A stretch of DNA of 64,000 bases from Tardiphaga sp. vice304 (GTDB lineage Bacteria; Pseudomonadota; Alphaproteobacteria; Rhizobiales; Xanthobacteraceae): contig NZ_CP041402.1 in assembly GCF_007018905.1 (NCBI RefSeq), positions 186,001 to 250,000 of the forward strand, written 5' to 3'. The position numbers and the translations under genes were made by a program. The notes under the pieces were generated by a model that was not told the DNA's origin, did not search any database, and was given only the letters and a program-made list of their open reading frames with translations. Positions 11,189 to 20,517 of the stretch are shown piece after piece (position 1 is the first letter of the stretch; every line of letters starts with the position of its first letter).

Positions 11189-12196
11189 GTGCACGGCAGC
11201 AAGTTACGTGAAGCCATCCCGCTGGAGAGCGGCATCGTCGCCTCCAGCGTCTATGCCGGCGGCCGGCGGGTCGCCGATGTCGGGATCGAGGAGGCGCGGG
11301 AATGGGCCGCCAGGCCGGGCCATGTCGTGTGGATCGGCCTGTTTGAGCCCAGCGCCGAGTTGCTGGAGCGCGTGCGCGCCCAATTCGACCTGCATCCCCT
11401 CGCGATCGAGGATGCCGGCAAGGCGCACCAGCACCCCAAGGTCGAACAATATGGCGAGGCGCTGTTCGTCGTCGCGCGCACCGCGCAGATGGTCGACGGC
11501 GCGATCGCCTTCGGTGAGACGCACATCTTCGTCGGCCGCGGTTATGTCGTCTCGGTGCGCCACGGCGCCTCGGCCTCCTATGCCGCGGTGCGCGCGCGCT
11601 GCGAGGCGTGCCCGACGGTGCTGACCAATGGCGAGGACTACATCCTCTATGCCATCCTCGATTTTATCGTCGATAACTATTTGCCCGTGATCGAGGTGAT
11701 CCAAACCGAGGTCGAGCAGCTCGAGGACCGCGTGCTGCGGCGGGTGCTGCATCATGACGAGGTCGAGCGGCTCTACAAGCTGCGCCGCGAATTGCTCAAG
11801 CTGCGCCGCGCCGCAGGCCCCCTGGTCGACGTCTGCAACCGGCTGGAGCACTCCGCGGTGCTGCCGATCGATGCCGAGATGCGGCCGCTGTTTCGCGACG
11901 TGCTCGATCACATCAAGCGCGCGCTGGAGGATATCGATTCGCTGCGCGAAGTGCTGGCCTTCGCGTTCGAGGCCAGCCTGATGTCGGGCCAGTCGCAACA
12001 GAACGAGATCACCAGGAAGCTGGCGGCCTGGGCGGCGATCCTCGCCGTGCCGACCGCCCTGGCCGGCATCTACGGCATGAATTTCGAACACATGCCGGAG
12101 CTGAAATGGGAATACGGCTACTACGTGGTGATCGGCACCATCGCGTCGGTGTGCGGATTTCTGTATCTGCGGTTTCGGCACTACGGCTGGCTGTGA
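11189..12196 (+). CDS. corA: CorA-family magnesium/divalent cation channel
   Basis: Inner-membrane homopentameric Mg2+ channel of 335 residues. The long cytoplasmic domain is followed near the C-terminus by two membrane helices; the signature YGMNFEHMPEL closes the first helix, giving the pore GMN motif. The start is a GTG at 11189 with GAGGTGA just upstream. The gene stands alone between the ParA gene and a repeat element. Confidence 0.93.
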   Translation: MHGSKLREAIPLESGIVASSVYAGGRRVADVGIEEAREWAARPGHVVWIGLFEPSAELLERVRAQFDLHPLAIEDAGKAHQHPKVEQYGEALFVVARTAQMVDGAIAFGETHIFVGRGYVVSVRHGASASYAAVRARCEACPTVLTNGEDYILYAILDFIVDNYLPVIEVIQTEVEQLEDRVLRRVLHHDEVERLYKLRRELLKLRRAAGPLVDVCNRLEHSAVLPIDAEMRPLFRDVLDHIKRALEDIDSLREVLAFAFEASLMSGQSQQNEITRKLAAWAAILAVPTALAGIYGMNFEHMPELKWEYGYYVVIGTIASVCGFLYLRFRHYGWL

Positions 12197-12230
12197 GATA
12201 ACTGCAGATGGCAGCGCGCGCTTTTTCTTC

Positions 12231-12392
12231 CCTCTCCCCCGCGCGAAGCTTCGCTTCGCTAGGTGGGAGAGGGTGGATCGAACCGCGCAGCGGTTCGAGA
12301 CAGGTGAGGGGGCGCCACAGACTCTGAGCCCCGCGACCACCCTTCATCCGTCGCGGCTGCGCCGCGCCACCTTCTCCCACAAGGGGAGAAGG
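12231..12392. repeat. paired palindromic repeat (CCTCTCCCC family), copy 4
   Basis: Between the convergent corA and mutM genes. Unit 1 has CCTCTCCCCC with an internal GAAGCTTCGCTTCGC palindrome, then GACAGGTGAGGGG; unit 2 runs CTTCATCCGTCGCGGCTGCG to CTTCTCCCAC-AAGGGGAGAAGG. Confidence 0.8.
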
Positions 12393-12404
12393 AAGAAAGC
12401 CCCC

Positions 12405-13286
12405 TCACCTTTGGCACTTCGGACACCAGAACGTCGATCGCCCGTTCTGCACGAAGCGTTTCACGACGCCCTCGCAGCCGTCGGTCTTGCAGGGCTCGCC
12501 CTCGCGGTCATAGACCTGAAACGAATGCTGGAAGTAGCCGAGTTCGCCGTCGGTCTGGCGATGATCGCGCAGCGACGAGCCGCCGGCCTTGATGGCAAGG
12601 TTTAGCACGTCGTGGATCGCGCCGACCAGCCGCGTGGCGCGGTCGGTCGGCTCGCCCTTCTTGGTCGACAACGTCGCCGCCAATCTTCGCGGCGACAGCT
12701 GCGACCGAAACAGGGCCTCGCAAACGTAGATGTTGCCGAGCCCCGCCACATTGCGCTGGTCGAGAAGCGCCGCCTTCAGGCTGGTCTTCTTGCCGGCCAG
12801 CGCACCCGCCAGCAAGGCGGCATCGAAGGCATTGCCGAGCGGCTCCGGGCCGATGTCTTTCAGGAACGGCTCGTGGTCGATATCGGCGCGGGCAAAGATC
12901 TTCATGAAGCCGAAGCGGCGCGGGTCGTTGTAGATCACGCTCGTGCCCGACGACATGTGGAACACGACATGGTCATGGGTGCGGTCGTCACTGCGCGGAT
13001 GGTGGAAGGCGCCGGGCATCGCCGCGGTGCCGTCGGACACCACACGGAACGAGCCGGACATCCCCAGATGCATCAACAAAACGTCACCGGAACCGAGATC
13101 GGCTAGCACATATTTTGCGCGCCGCGACAGGCTGGTGACCACCTGGCCGTCCAGCCTCGCCAGAAAGTCCGGCTGCAGCGGGAAACGCAGGTCCGGGCGG
13201 CGGGCTTCGGCGCGCAAAATGGTGGCGCCCTCCATCGCCGGCTGCAATCCGCGGCGCACGGTCTCGACTTCGGGCAGTTCCGGCAT
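12405..13286 (-). CDS. mutM: formamidopyrimidine-DNA glycosylase MutM (Fpg)
   Basis: Excises 8-oxoguanine and ring-opened purines and cleaves the abasic site. The mature N-terminus [13 protein letters not shown] supplies the catalytic Pro2/Glu3, the β-turn Lys lies in the [11 protein letters not shown] region, and the C-terminal zinc finger has paired cysteines ending WCPKCQR. At 293 aa it is about 20 residues longer than E. coli Fpg, as is common in rhizobia. It is divergent from ubiE. Confidence 0.97.
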   Translation of the reverse strand: MPELPEVETVRRGLQPAMEGATILRAEARRPDLRFPLQPDFLARLDGQVVTSLSRRAKYVLADLGSGDVLLMHLGMSGSFRVVSDGTAAMPGAFHHPRSDDRTHDHVVFHMSSGTSVIYNDPRRFGFMKIFARADIDHEPFLKDIGPEPLGNAFDAALLAGALAGKKTSLKAALLDQRNVAGLGNIYVCEALFRSQLSPRRLAATLSTKKGEPTDRATRLVGAIHDVLNLAIKAGGSSLRDHRQTDGELGYFQHSFQVYDREGEPCKTDGCEGVVKRFVQNGRSTFWCPKCQR

Positions 13287-13370
13287 GTGCTATGTCATTC
13301 ACCTTGAGGCGCTGACGTGATAGCGCCATTGCGGCGGCCACGCTATGGTCCGCCCGAAGAGGTTTTTTAG

Positions 13371-14141
13371 ATGAAAACGATGGATCAGGCCGGCGAAACC
13401 ACGCATTTCGGCTATCGGGACGTGCCCGTCGACGACAAGCAGACGCTGGTCAACGACGTCTTCCACAGCGTGGCCAAGCGCTACGACCTGATGAACGACC
13501 TGATGTCGATGGGTCTGCACCGGGTCTGGAAAGAGATCATGATCCAGGCGCTGAACCCGCCGCGCGCGGATACGCCGTTCGCGCTACTCGACGTCGCCGG
13601 CGGTACCGGCGACATTTCGTTCCGCGCGGCGAAAGCGTCGGGCTACGGCTTTCACGCCACCGTCTGCGATATCAACACCGGCATGATGGAAGTCGGCCGC
13701 GAACGCGCCATCAAGCACCAGCTCGAGGACCGCGTCGATTTCGTCGAGGGCAATGCCGAGGCGCTGCAATTCGCCGACAAGAGCTTCGACGCCTACACCA
13801 TCGCCTTCGGCATCCGCAACGTGCCGCGCATCGACCGCGCGCTCAGCGAGGCCTACCGCGTGCTAAGACCGGGCAGCCGCTTCCTGTGCCTGGAATTCTC
13901 CACGGTGGACGTCCCCGGTCTCGACAAGATCTACGATACGTTCTCGTTCAGGCTGATCCCGCCGATGGGCAAGGCCGTCACCGGCGATGCCGAATCCTAC
14001 CAGTATCTGGTGGAATCGATCCGCCAGTTTCCGAACCCCGCGGTGTTCTCCGACATGATCCGCGACGCCGGCTTCTCGCGCGTCAGTCATCAGGTGCTCA
14101 CCGGCGGCATCGTCGCGCTGCATTCGGGCTGGCGTTTGTGA
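13371..14141 (+). CDS. ubiE: ubiquinone/menaquinone C-methyltransferase UbiE
   Basis: SAM-dependent C-methyltransferase of quinone synthesis (256 aa). The class I SAM motif I is [16 protein letters not shown], followed by the [14 protein letters not shown] post-motif and the UbiE signature [20 protein letters not shown]. The C-terminus HSGWRL is the family ending. The stop codon overlaps the start of ubiB, suggesting translational coupling. Confidence 0.96.
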   Translation: MKTMDQAGETTHFGYRDVPVDDKQTLVNDVFHSVAKRYDLMNDLMSMGLHRVWKEIMIQALNPPRADTPFALLDVAGGTGDISFRAAKASGYGFHATVCDINTGMMEVGRERAIKHQLEDRVDFVEGNAEALQFADKSFDAYTIAFGIRNVPRIDRALSEAYRVLRPGSRFLCLEFSTVDVPGLDKIYDTFSFRLIPPMGKAVTGDAESYQYLVESIRQFPNPAVFSDMIRDAGFSRVSHQVLTGGIVALHSGWRL

Positions 14142-15706
14142 TTTCAGCACTTACTCACATGGCGCGGCTTGCCCGCGCCGGCTTCGTGTTTGCCCGCGAG
14201 GGCGTGTTCGGCGTCGTCGATCCCTCTTTGGTGCCGCCCGGCGGCCAGTTGGCGATGCGGCTGGCGCGGCTGATCGAACGGCCCGGCGTGAAGTCCGGCG
14301 CGCGGCTGTCGGCCGCGCTGACGCGGCTTGGCCCCGCCTATCTCAAGCTCGGCCAGTTCCTGGCGACGCGGCCGGACGTGGTCGGCGTGGCGATGGCCCG
14401 CGATCTCGAAAGCCTGCAGGACCGGCTGCCGCCGTTCTCCATGACCGAGGCGGAAGACGTCGTCGCCGCCTCGCTGGAACGCCCGATGGCGCAGCTTTAT
14501 ACCAGCTTCAGCCCGCCGGTCGCCGCCGCCTCGATCGCTCAGGTACACCGCGCCGAAGTCGAGAAAAACGGCGTGCGCACCGAAGTCGCCGTCAAGGTGC
14601 TGCGCCCCAACGTCTCCGCGCAGTTCCGCCGCGACCTCGGCGATTTCATGTTCGTCGCGGCTCACGCCGAACAATACTCCGCCGAGGCCCGCCGTCTCCG
14701 CGTGATCGAGATCATCGACATCATGTCGCGCTCGGTGGCGATGGAGATGGATCTGCGGCTTGAGGCCGCCGCGCTGTCTGAGATGGCAGAGAACATCCAG
14801 AACGATCCGGACTTCCGCGTCCCCAAGGTCGACTGGGACCGCACCTCGCACAATGTGCTGACGATGGAGTGGATCGACGGCATCGCGCTGAACGACCACA
14901 AGCGCCTTGCCGAAGCGCAGGTCGACCTGCCCGATCTCGGCCGCAAGGTGATCCAGAGCTTCCTGCGCCACGCGCTGCGCGATGGCTTCTTCCACGCCGA
15001 CATGCACCCCGGCAACCTGTTCCTGGACGACAGCGGGCGTCTCGTCGCGGTCGATTTCGGCATCATGGGCCGGCTCGGGCTCAACGAGCGACGCTTCCTG
15101 GCGGAAATCCTGCTCGGCTTCATCACCCGCGACTATCGCCGCGTGGCCGAGGTGCATTTCGAGGCGGGCTACGTCCCGGCGCATCATTCGGTGGAAAATT
15201 TCGCGCAGGCGATCCGCGCGATCGGCGAGCCGATCCACAACCGCACGGCCGAAGAAATCTCGATGGCCAAGCTGCTGACGCTGCTGCTCGAGGTCACCGG
15301 CCTGTTCGACATGCGGACCCGGCCGGAGCTGATCCTGCTGCAGAAGACCATGGTGGTGGTCGAGGGCGTCGCGCGCTCGTTCGATCCCAGGCTGGACATC
15401 TGGAAGGTCGCCGAGCCCGTGGTGCGCGAATGGATCGAGCGCAATCTCGGGCCGCTGGGCAAGATCCAAGGCGCGCTTTCCGGCGCCGGCGAACTCGGCC
15501 GCATCGTCTCCGGCCTGCCGGCGATTGCTACGCGCGCGGTGGCCGCGCTGGAGCAATTGGAGGAGATGAGCCGCAACGGGCTCCGGCTGGATCCCCAGAC
15601 CATCGACGCCATCGCACGCGCCCGCGCCCGGCAATCGCGCTGGCGCACCATCGGCATCTGGGTGATCGCGCTGACCTTCATCGGGATCCTGCTGTCGGTC
15701 CGATGA
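14138..15706 (+). CDS. ubiB: UbiB/ADCK-family ubiquinone biosynthesis protein
   Basis: Atypical kinase-like ATPase needed for ubiquinone synthesis, 522 residues. The ADCK hallmarks are present: [12 protein letters not shown] (KxGQ motif), the Ala-rich nucleotide loop [24 protein letters not shown] and [11 protein letters not shown]-terminal membrane helix ([17 protein letters not shown]) anchors it. The start is GTG 14138, overlapping the ubiE stop by four bases (GTGA); the open frame extends back into ubiE but those residues are out-of-frame ubiE sequence. Confidence 0.95.
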   Translation: MISALTHMARLARAGFVFAREGVFGVVDPSLVPPGGQLAMRLARLIERPGVKSGARLSAALTRLGPAYLKLGQFLATRPDVVGVAMARDLESLQDRLPPFSMTEAEDVVAASLERPMAQLYTSFSPPVAAASIAQVHRAEVEKNGVRTEVAVKVLRPNVSAQFRRDLGDFMFVAAHAEQYSAEARRLRVIEIIDIMSRSVAMEMDLRLEAAALSEMAENIQNDPDFRVPKVDWDRTSHNVLTMEWIDGIALNDHKRLAEAQVDLPDLGRKVIQSFLRHALRDGFFHADMHPGNLFLDDSGRLVAVDFGIMGRLGLNERRFLAEILLGFITRDYRRVAEVHFEAGYVPAHHSVENFAQAIRAIGEPIHNRTAEEISMAKLLTLLLEVTGLFDMRTRPELILLQKTMVVVEGVARSFDPRLDIWKVAEPVVREWIERNLGPLGKIQGALSGAGELGRIVSGLPAIATRAVAALEQLEEMSRNGLRLDPQTIDAIARARARQSRWRTIGIWVIALTFIGILLSVR

Positions 15707-15712
15707 CGCCAT

Positions 15713-15749
15713 GATTGCAATGCATGCATGATGTGCTAGCATTGCAATC
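15713..15749. promoter_or_regulatory. 37-bp palindrome upstream of coaBC, candidate RHH operator
   Basis: Outer arms GATTGCAATGC (15713-15723) and GCATTGCAATC (15739-15749) are perfect 11-bp complements. Including the inner positions, 14 of 16 bases match in each half around a 5-base centre. Each half contains a self-complementary 8-mer, TGCATGCA and TGCTAGCA. It ends 20 bases before the coaBC start. There is no T-run and the stem is AT-containing, so an operator is likelier than a terminator. The size and half-site resemble, from memory, the FitA operator (half-site TGCTATCA). Confidence 0.7.
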
Positions 15750-15769
15750 ACACCTCGACGGAGCCTGAC

Positions 15770-17206
15770 ATGGCCAGCCTGACGATCCGCAAGCTCGATG
15801 ACGCCATCCGCGACGAATTGCGGCTGCGCGCCGCGCGCCACGGCCGCTCGGTCGAGGACGAGGTCCGCACCATTTTACGCGAGGCCTCGAGGCCCGACCG
15901 ACCCTCGGCCGATGTCTCGCCGGCGACGCCGACCGACGACGTGCCGCGGGAAACGCTTCACGCCATCACCGGCCAGCCGCGCGTCACGCTGATCATCGGC
16001 GGCGGCATTGCGGCCTACAAGGCGCTCGACCTGATCCGGCGCCTGAAGGAGCGCGGCGTCCATGTGCGCGTCGTGCTGACCCGCGCCGCCACGCAGTTCG
16101 TCACGCCGCTGGCGGCGTCCGCGCTGGCGAATGAGCGCTGCTACACCGACCTGTTCGACCCGCAGAGCGAATTCGACGCCGGCCATATCAGGCTAGCGCG
16201 GCAGTGCGACCTGATCGTGGTCGCCCCCGCCACCGCCGACCTGATGGCCAAGATGGCCGGCGGCCATGCCGACGATCTGGCCACCGCAGTGCTTCTCGCG
16301 TCGGACAAACCGATTCTCATCGCGCCGGCAATGAACCCGCTGATGTGGAACAACGCGGCCACCCGCCGCAACGTCGCGCAGCTCGCACGCGACGGCGTCG
16401 CGATGATCGGTCCGAATGCCGGCGAGATGGCGGAGCGCAACGAGGCCGGCACCGGCCGCATGGCCGAGCCGACCGAAATCGCGGTCGCAGCGCTCGGCCT
16501 GCTGCGCGCGCCGCAGAGGCGATCCTTGGCCGGCAAGCGAGTGCTGATCACGGCCGGACCGACGCACGAGCCGATCGATCCGGTGCGCTATATCGCCAAC
16601 CGCTCCTCGGGCAAGCAGGGCTTTGCCATTGCCGCTGCAGCCGCGGCGGCCGGCGCAGAGGTCATTCTCATCTCGGGTCCGGTCGAATTGAAAGATCCGC
16701 CAGGCGTCACCGTGAAGCGCGTCGAAGCCGCGCGCGACATGCTGGCCGCGGTCGAGGCGGCGCTGCCCGTTGATATCGCGATCTTCGCCGCAGCGGTGGC
16801 GGACTGGCGCGTCGTCAGCGAGGGCGCGCAGAAATTGAAGAAGGACGGCCGCGCGCTGCCGCCGCTGCAGCTCACCGAAAATCCCGACATCCTCGCGACG
16901 ATTTCGAAACGCGCCGAGCATCGCCCGGCGCTGGTGATCGGCTTCGCCGCCGAAACCGAGCACCTGATCGACAACGCGAAAGCCAAGATCGCGCGCAAGG
17001 GCTGCGACTGGATCGTCGCCAACGACGTCTCGCCTTCCACCGGCATCATGGGCGGCGACAGCAACACCGTGCATCTCCTGACGCGCCACGATCAGGAGAT
17101 CGCCGTCGAGATCGATGTCGAATCCTGGCAGCCGATGAGCAAGGACGGCGTCGCAGCCGCGCTGGTGGCGCGGATTACCCAACACTTCGAGAAAGCCCGA
17201 TCATGA
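15770..17206 (+). CDS. coaBC: CoaBC with N-terminal FitA-like ribbon-helix-helix domain
   Basis: Bifunctional phosphopantothenate-cysteine ligase/decarboxylase of coenzyme A synthesis. Residues 1-40 look like a complete FitA/StbC-type RHH antitoxin domain ([29 protein letters not shown]). After a linker, the flavoprotein decarboxylase CoaC begins at about 71 ([17 protein letters not shown]) with the conserved His139 in GHIRLARQ and AMNPLMWNN; CoaB starts near 255 with [23 protein letters not shown] 15770 has GGAG upstream. A GTG at about 15941 could start a bare CoaBC but lacks a good ribosome site. The stop overlaps dut (ATGA). Confidence 0.9.
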   Translation: MASLTIRKLDDAIRDELRLRAARHGRSVEDEVRTILREASRPDRPSADVSPATPTDDVPRETLHAITGQPRVTLIIGGGIAAYKALDLIRRLKERGVHVRVVLTRAATQFVTPLAASALANERCYTDLFDPQSEFDAGHIRLARQCDLIVVAPATADLMAKMAGGHADDLATAVLLASDKPILIAPAMNPLMWNNAATRRNVAQLARDGVAMIGPNAGEMAERNEAGTGRMAEPTEIAVAALGLLRAPQRRSLAGKRVLITAGPTHEPIDPVRYIANRSSGKQGFAIAAAAAAAGAEVILISGPVELKDPPGVTVKRVEAARDMLAAVEAALPVDIAIFAAAVADWRVVSEGAQKLKKDGRALPPLQLTENPDILATISKRAEHRPALVIGFAAETEHLIDNAKAKIARKGCDWIVANDVSPSTGIMGGDSNTVHLLTRHDQEIAVEIDVESWQPMSKDGVAAALVARITQHFEKARS

Positions 17207-17658
17207 GTGCCATCACCCTTGACGTCCAGCAGCTGCCGCATGGCCATGGCCTCGCACTGCCCGCCTACCAGACCGCACAGGCCGCCGGCCTCGACCTGCT
17301 CGCCGCCGTGCCGGAGAATGCGCCGCTGGTACTCGAATCCGGCAAGTACGCGATGGTGCCGACCGCGCTGACGATTGCCTTGCCGGCAGGCTATGAGGCG
17401 CAGGTCCGGCCGCGCTCCGGCCTCGCCGCCAAGCATGGCGTCACGGTACTGAATGCGCCCGGCACGATCGACGCCGACTATCGCGGCGAGATCGGCGTGC
17501 TCTTGATCAATCACGGCCCCGCTGCCTTCACGATCCAGCGTGGCGAACGCATCGCACAGATGGTGATCGCCGCCGTCGTGCGCGCGGAACTGGTGCCCGT
17601 TACCGTGCTCGGCGAAACCGACCGCGGCGCCGGCGGCTTTGGCTCCACGGGAAGATAG
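17203..17658 (+). CDS. dut: dUTP diphosphatase
   Basis: Homotrimeric dUTPase hydrolysing dUTP to dUMP, keeping uracil out of DNA and feeding dTMP synthesis. All five motifs are visible in the 151 residues: [34 protein letters not shown] with the catalytic Asp, RGERIAQMV, and the C-terminal [11 protein letters not shown] arm. It overlaps coaBC by four bases, a pairing seen in many bacteria. Confidence 0.97.
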   Translation: MSAITLDVQQLPHGHGLALPAYQTAQAAGLDLLAAVPENAPLVLESGKYAMVPTALTIALPAGYEAQVRPRSGLAAKHGVTVLNAPGTIDADYRGEIGVLLINHGPAAFTIQRGERIAQMVIAAVVRAELVPVTVLGETDRGAGGFGSTGR

Positions 17659-18009
17659 CGTGATCGGCTGAAGGCATCGCCGACGCTTGAGCGCGGCAGC
17701 GACGCTCCGTCACCTCTCCCCACCGGGGAGAGGTCGACCGGCGTAGCGCAGCGAAGCCGGGCGGGTGAGGGGCCGCGCTCCGTCGAGATGTTCCTGACCC
17801 CTCACCCGGATGTCCTCGCTTCGCTCACACATCCGACCTCTCCCTATGGGAGAGGTGTTCGAGCGCTATCTGAAACACCTTCCAGTTTTTTAGCCCGGCC
17901 GTTTTGCGTTCACGGTCTGGACTCTTACCCCTCGACTCCCGAACCAGCTATGGTCAGGCGATTCGCGGTGGGTGGGCGCCGATCGGGAAGACGTAGTTTG
18001 GGGCTATTG
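17659..18009. other. dut to divL-like intergenic region
   Basis: 351 bases. The first two thirds are a paired palindromic repeat (17711-17856). The rest should contain the promoter of the downstream kinase gene, but no consensus elements stand out. The kinase reading frame is open through part of the repeat, which is why more distal starts were not chosen. Confidence 0.5.
17711..17856. repeat. paired palindromic repeat (CCTCTCCCC family), copy 5
   Basis: Head-to-head units: CACCTCTCCCC-ACC-GGGGAGAGGTCGACCGGC...GGCGGGTGAGGGG, then CCCCTCACCCGGATGTC ending CCGACCTCTCCCTATGGGAGAGGTG. With copy 7 it forms a subfamily marked by GGTCGACCGGC and CACCCGGATGT. Confidence 0.8.
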
Positions 18010-20517
18010 ATGTCAGGCGTGATCGCGGCGATGCGTCGGACTTTGCTGTCATGTACCTCGCTGGTACGCGACGGGCTCGTGGGCCTGTCCGCGTCCGCCT
18101 TGCTGGTCACGACGGCCGCCGCCGCGGAACAGCAAGGCGCGCTGGCGGCGCTGCTCGACCTCGACCGCCAGGAAATCGCCGCGCTGACGCTGGCGCCGGC
18201 CATTCTCGCCTTTTCCGTTCTTGCCACCATCCTCTTGATGCGGACGCGGATTCGCGCGGCGCGCACCGAAGCGACATTACGCACCGAATTGCATACGCTG
18301 CAGGTGGAGGCCGACCGTTTTCGCGCGCTATTATTTGCCGAGCCGCAGGTGTTGATATCCTGGGCCGCCGGCGACAGCCGGCCGGAAATATCCGGCGATT
18401 CCTCGCTGGTGATGTCGCAGGATCCGCAGAACCATCAGCCGCAGCGCATCCTGGCTTTCGGAACCTGGCTGCCGCCGGAACCGGCGCTGCAGCTCGACAA
18501 CGCCGTCAATGCGCTGCTCGATGCCGGCGAGGGCTTCCTGCTCAACCTCACCACCTCCACCGGCCGGGCCATCGAGGCGGTCGGCCGCGCAATCGGCGGC
18601 CAGGCCATCGTGCGAATCCGCGAATTGAGCGGGCTGCGCCGCGAACTCGCCGAGATGACGTTGCGCCACAAGGAACTGGCCGAGGAGACCGACACGCTGC
18701 GCGGCTTCGCCAACGCCGCCCCCTGGCCGATCTGGACGAGGCGCGCAGGCACGCTGACCTTCGCCAACGCCGCCTATGCCCGCGCCACCGAGGCCAGCAG
18801 CCCGCGCGATGCCATCGAACGCAATCTCGAACTGCTCGACAGCGACGACCGCAACAACCTCGCGCGCGCGCTGAACGACAACCAGCCGTTTTCGGCGCGC
18901 GTGCCGATCGTGATTTTCGGCGAGCGCCGGATCTATGACGTCCATGCACTGAACATCTCCGGCGCCAGCGCCGGCATGGCGATCGACGCTTCCGAGGCCG
19001 CCGCGCTGTCGGCTGCACTGGTGCGGATGGCGGAAGCGCATCGCCGCACGCTCGACCAGCTATCGTCCGGCGTAGCCGTGTTCGACGCGCAGCGGCGGCT
19101 GTCGTTCTACAACGACTCCTATCGTCGGCTGTGGGACCTCGACCGTGTCTTCCTCGACAACAACCCGGACGATTCCAGCGTGCTGGATCGCCTGCGCGCC
19201 GCGCGAAAACTTCCCGAACAGCCGAATTTTCGCGAGTGGAAGGCGCGGCTGCACGAAGCCTATCGCGCCGTCGAACCGGCCAAGGACATCTGGTACCTGC
19301 CGGACGGCCGCGCCCTCAGCATCGTCACCACGCCGAATCCCGAAGGCGGCGTCACCTATCTGTTCGACGACGTCACCGAGAGCCTGGAACTGGCGCGCCG
19401 CTTCGACGGCCTGATCCGCGTGCAGCGCGAGACGCTCGACAACCTCGCCGAAGCCGTCGCGGTGTTCGGCAGCAACGGCCGCGCGCAATTGTTCAATCCG
19501 GCCTTTGCACGGATGTGGAAATTGTCCGACGAGGCGATGCAGCAGCATCCGCATATCGAACTGGTTGAATCCTGGTGCCGGCCGCTGTTCGACGACGGTC
19601 CGACTTGGCAGGCGCTGCGCGGCGCCATCACCGGGATCGAGAACCGCGTCGCGGTGCCGCTCAAGCTGGAGCGCAAGGACGGCAGCGTGCTCGACTGCAT
19701 GACCATGCCACTGCCCGACGGCGCCACCATGCTGACGTTCCAGGACATCTCGGACGCCGAGAATGTCGAGCGCGCGCTGCGCGAACGCAACGAGGCGCTG
19801 GAAGCCGCAGACCAGATGAAGGTGGATTTCGTCCACCACGTCTCCTACGAACTGCGCTCGCCGCTCACTACGATCATCGGCTTCGCTCATCTCTTGAGCG
19901 ATCCGATCACCGGCCCCTTGATGCCGAAGCAGGCGGAATACCTCGAATACATCACCACCTCGACCGGCGCGCTGCTGGCGATCATCAATAACATTCTCGA
20001 TCTCGCCACCATCGACGCCGGCGCGATGACGCTGAATCTGGGCCCGATCGACATCCGCAAGACCATCGAGGACGCCGCCGAAGGCATTCAGGACCGGCTG
20101 GCGCGCGACCGCATCGCGCTGCAGGTCAATGCCGATTCGACCATCGGCAACTTCACCGGCGACGAACGCCGCGTCGTACAGGTGCTATACAATCTGCTGG
20201 CCAATGCGGTCGGCTTCTCGCCGCAGGATTCGGTGATCACGCTGACGGCGGAGCGCACCGAACATAATGTTCGCTTCATGGTGACCGACCGCGGCCCCGG
20301 CATCCCGCCCGAGGTCAAGGACAAGGTGTTCGACTGGTTCGAGAGCCACGCCAACGGCTCGCGGCATCGCGGCGCCGGTCTCGGCCTGTCGCTGGTGCGC
20401 TCCTTCGTCGAACTGCACGGCGGCAAGGTTCGCGTCGACTCGGTCGTCGGCAAAGGGACCACGGTGACCTGCGACTTCCCGCTCGACCAGACCGCGCATC
20501 GCAACGCTGCCGAATGA
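18010..20517 (+). CDS. divL: DivL-like PAS sensor kinase with Tyr at the phospho-acceptor position
   Basis: 835 residues: an N-terminal hydrophobic segment, a membrane helix (LAPAILAFSVLATILLM), PAS-like units near 240, 345 and 475, a dimerisation domain near 610 and a C-terminal ATPase domain with N-box NLLANAVGF, G1 DRGPGIP and G2 GAGLGLSLVRSF. The H-box reads VSYELRSPL: residue 613 is Tyr (codon 19846-19848) where ordinary kinases have His. This substitution marks DivL of Caulobacter, which acts as a CckA-controlling scaffold. The start is uncertain (17950 is also possible). It overlaps tsaE by four bases. Confidence 0.85.
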   Translation: MSGVIAAMRRTLLSCTSLVRDGLVGLSASALLVTTAAAAEQQGALAALLDLDRQEIAALTLAPAILAFSVLATILLMRTRIRAARTEATLRTELHTLQVEADRFRALLFAEPQVLISWAAGDSRPEISGDSSLVMSQDPQNHQPQRILAFGTWLPPEPALQLDNAVNALLDAGEGFLLNLTTSTGRAIEAVGRAIGGQAIVRIRELSGLRRELAEMTLRHKELAEETDTLRGFANAAPWPIWTRRAGTLTFANAAYARATEASSPRDAIERNLELLDSDDRNNLARALNDNQPFSARVPIVIFGERRIYDVHALNISGASAGMAIDASEAAALSAALVRMAEAHRRTLDQLSSGVAVFDAQRRLSFYNDSYRRLWDLDRVFLDNNPDDSSVLDRLRAARKLPEQPNFREWKARLHEAYRAVEPAKDIWYLPDGRALSIVTTPNPEGGVTYLFDDVTESLELARRFDGLIRVQRETLDNLAEAVAVFGSNGRAQLFNPAFARMWKLSDEAMQQHPHIELVESWCRPLFDDGPTWQALRGAITGIENRVAVPLKLERKDGSVLDCMTMPLPDGATMLTFQDISDAENVERALRERNEALEAADQMKVDFVHHVSYELRSPLTTIIGFAHLLSDPITGPLMPKQAEYLEYITTSTGALLAIINNILDLATIDAGAMTLNLGPIDIRKTIEDAAEGIQDRLARDRIALQVNADSTIGNFTGDERRVVQVLYNLLANAVGFSPQDSVITLTAERTEHNVRFMVTDRGPGIPPEVKDKVFDWFESHANGSRHRGAGLGLSLVRSFVELHGGKVRVDSVVGKGTTVTCDFPLDQTAHRNAAE

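Noticed and set aside
13886..14137. 84 extra N-terminal codons for ubiB
   Set aside because: They read ubiE in another frame; the GTG that overlaps the ubiE stop gives the family N-terminus.
15713..15749. coaBC palindrome as the ubiB terminator
   Set aside because: The stem is not GC-rich and no T-run follows on either strand; an operator role fits better.
17788..18009. Earlier start of the DivL-like kinase
   Set aside because: The extra codons from 17788 run through the palindromic repeat and then unconserved sequence; a start at 17950 remains possible but has no good ribosome site.
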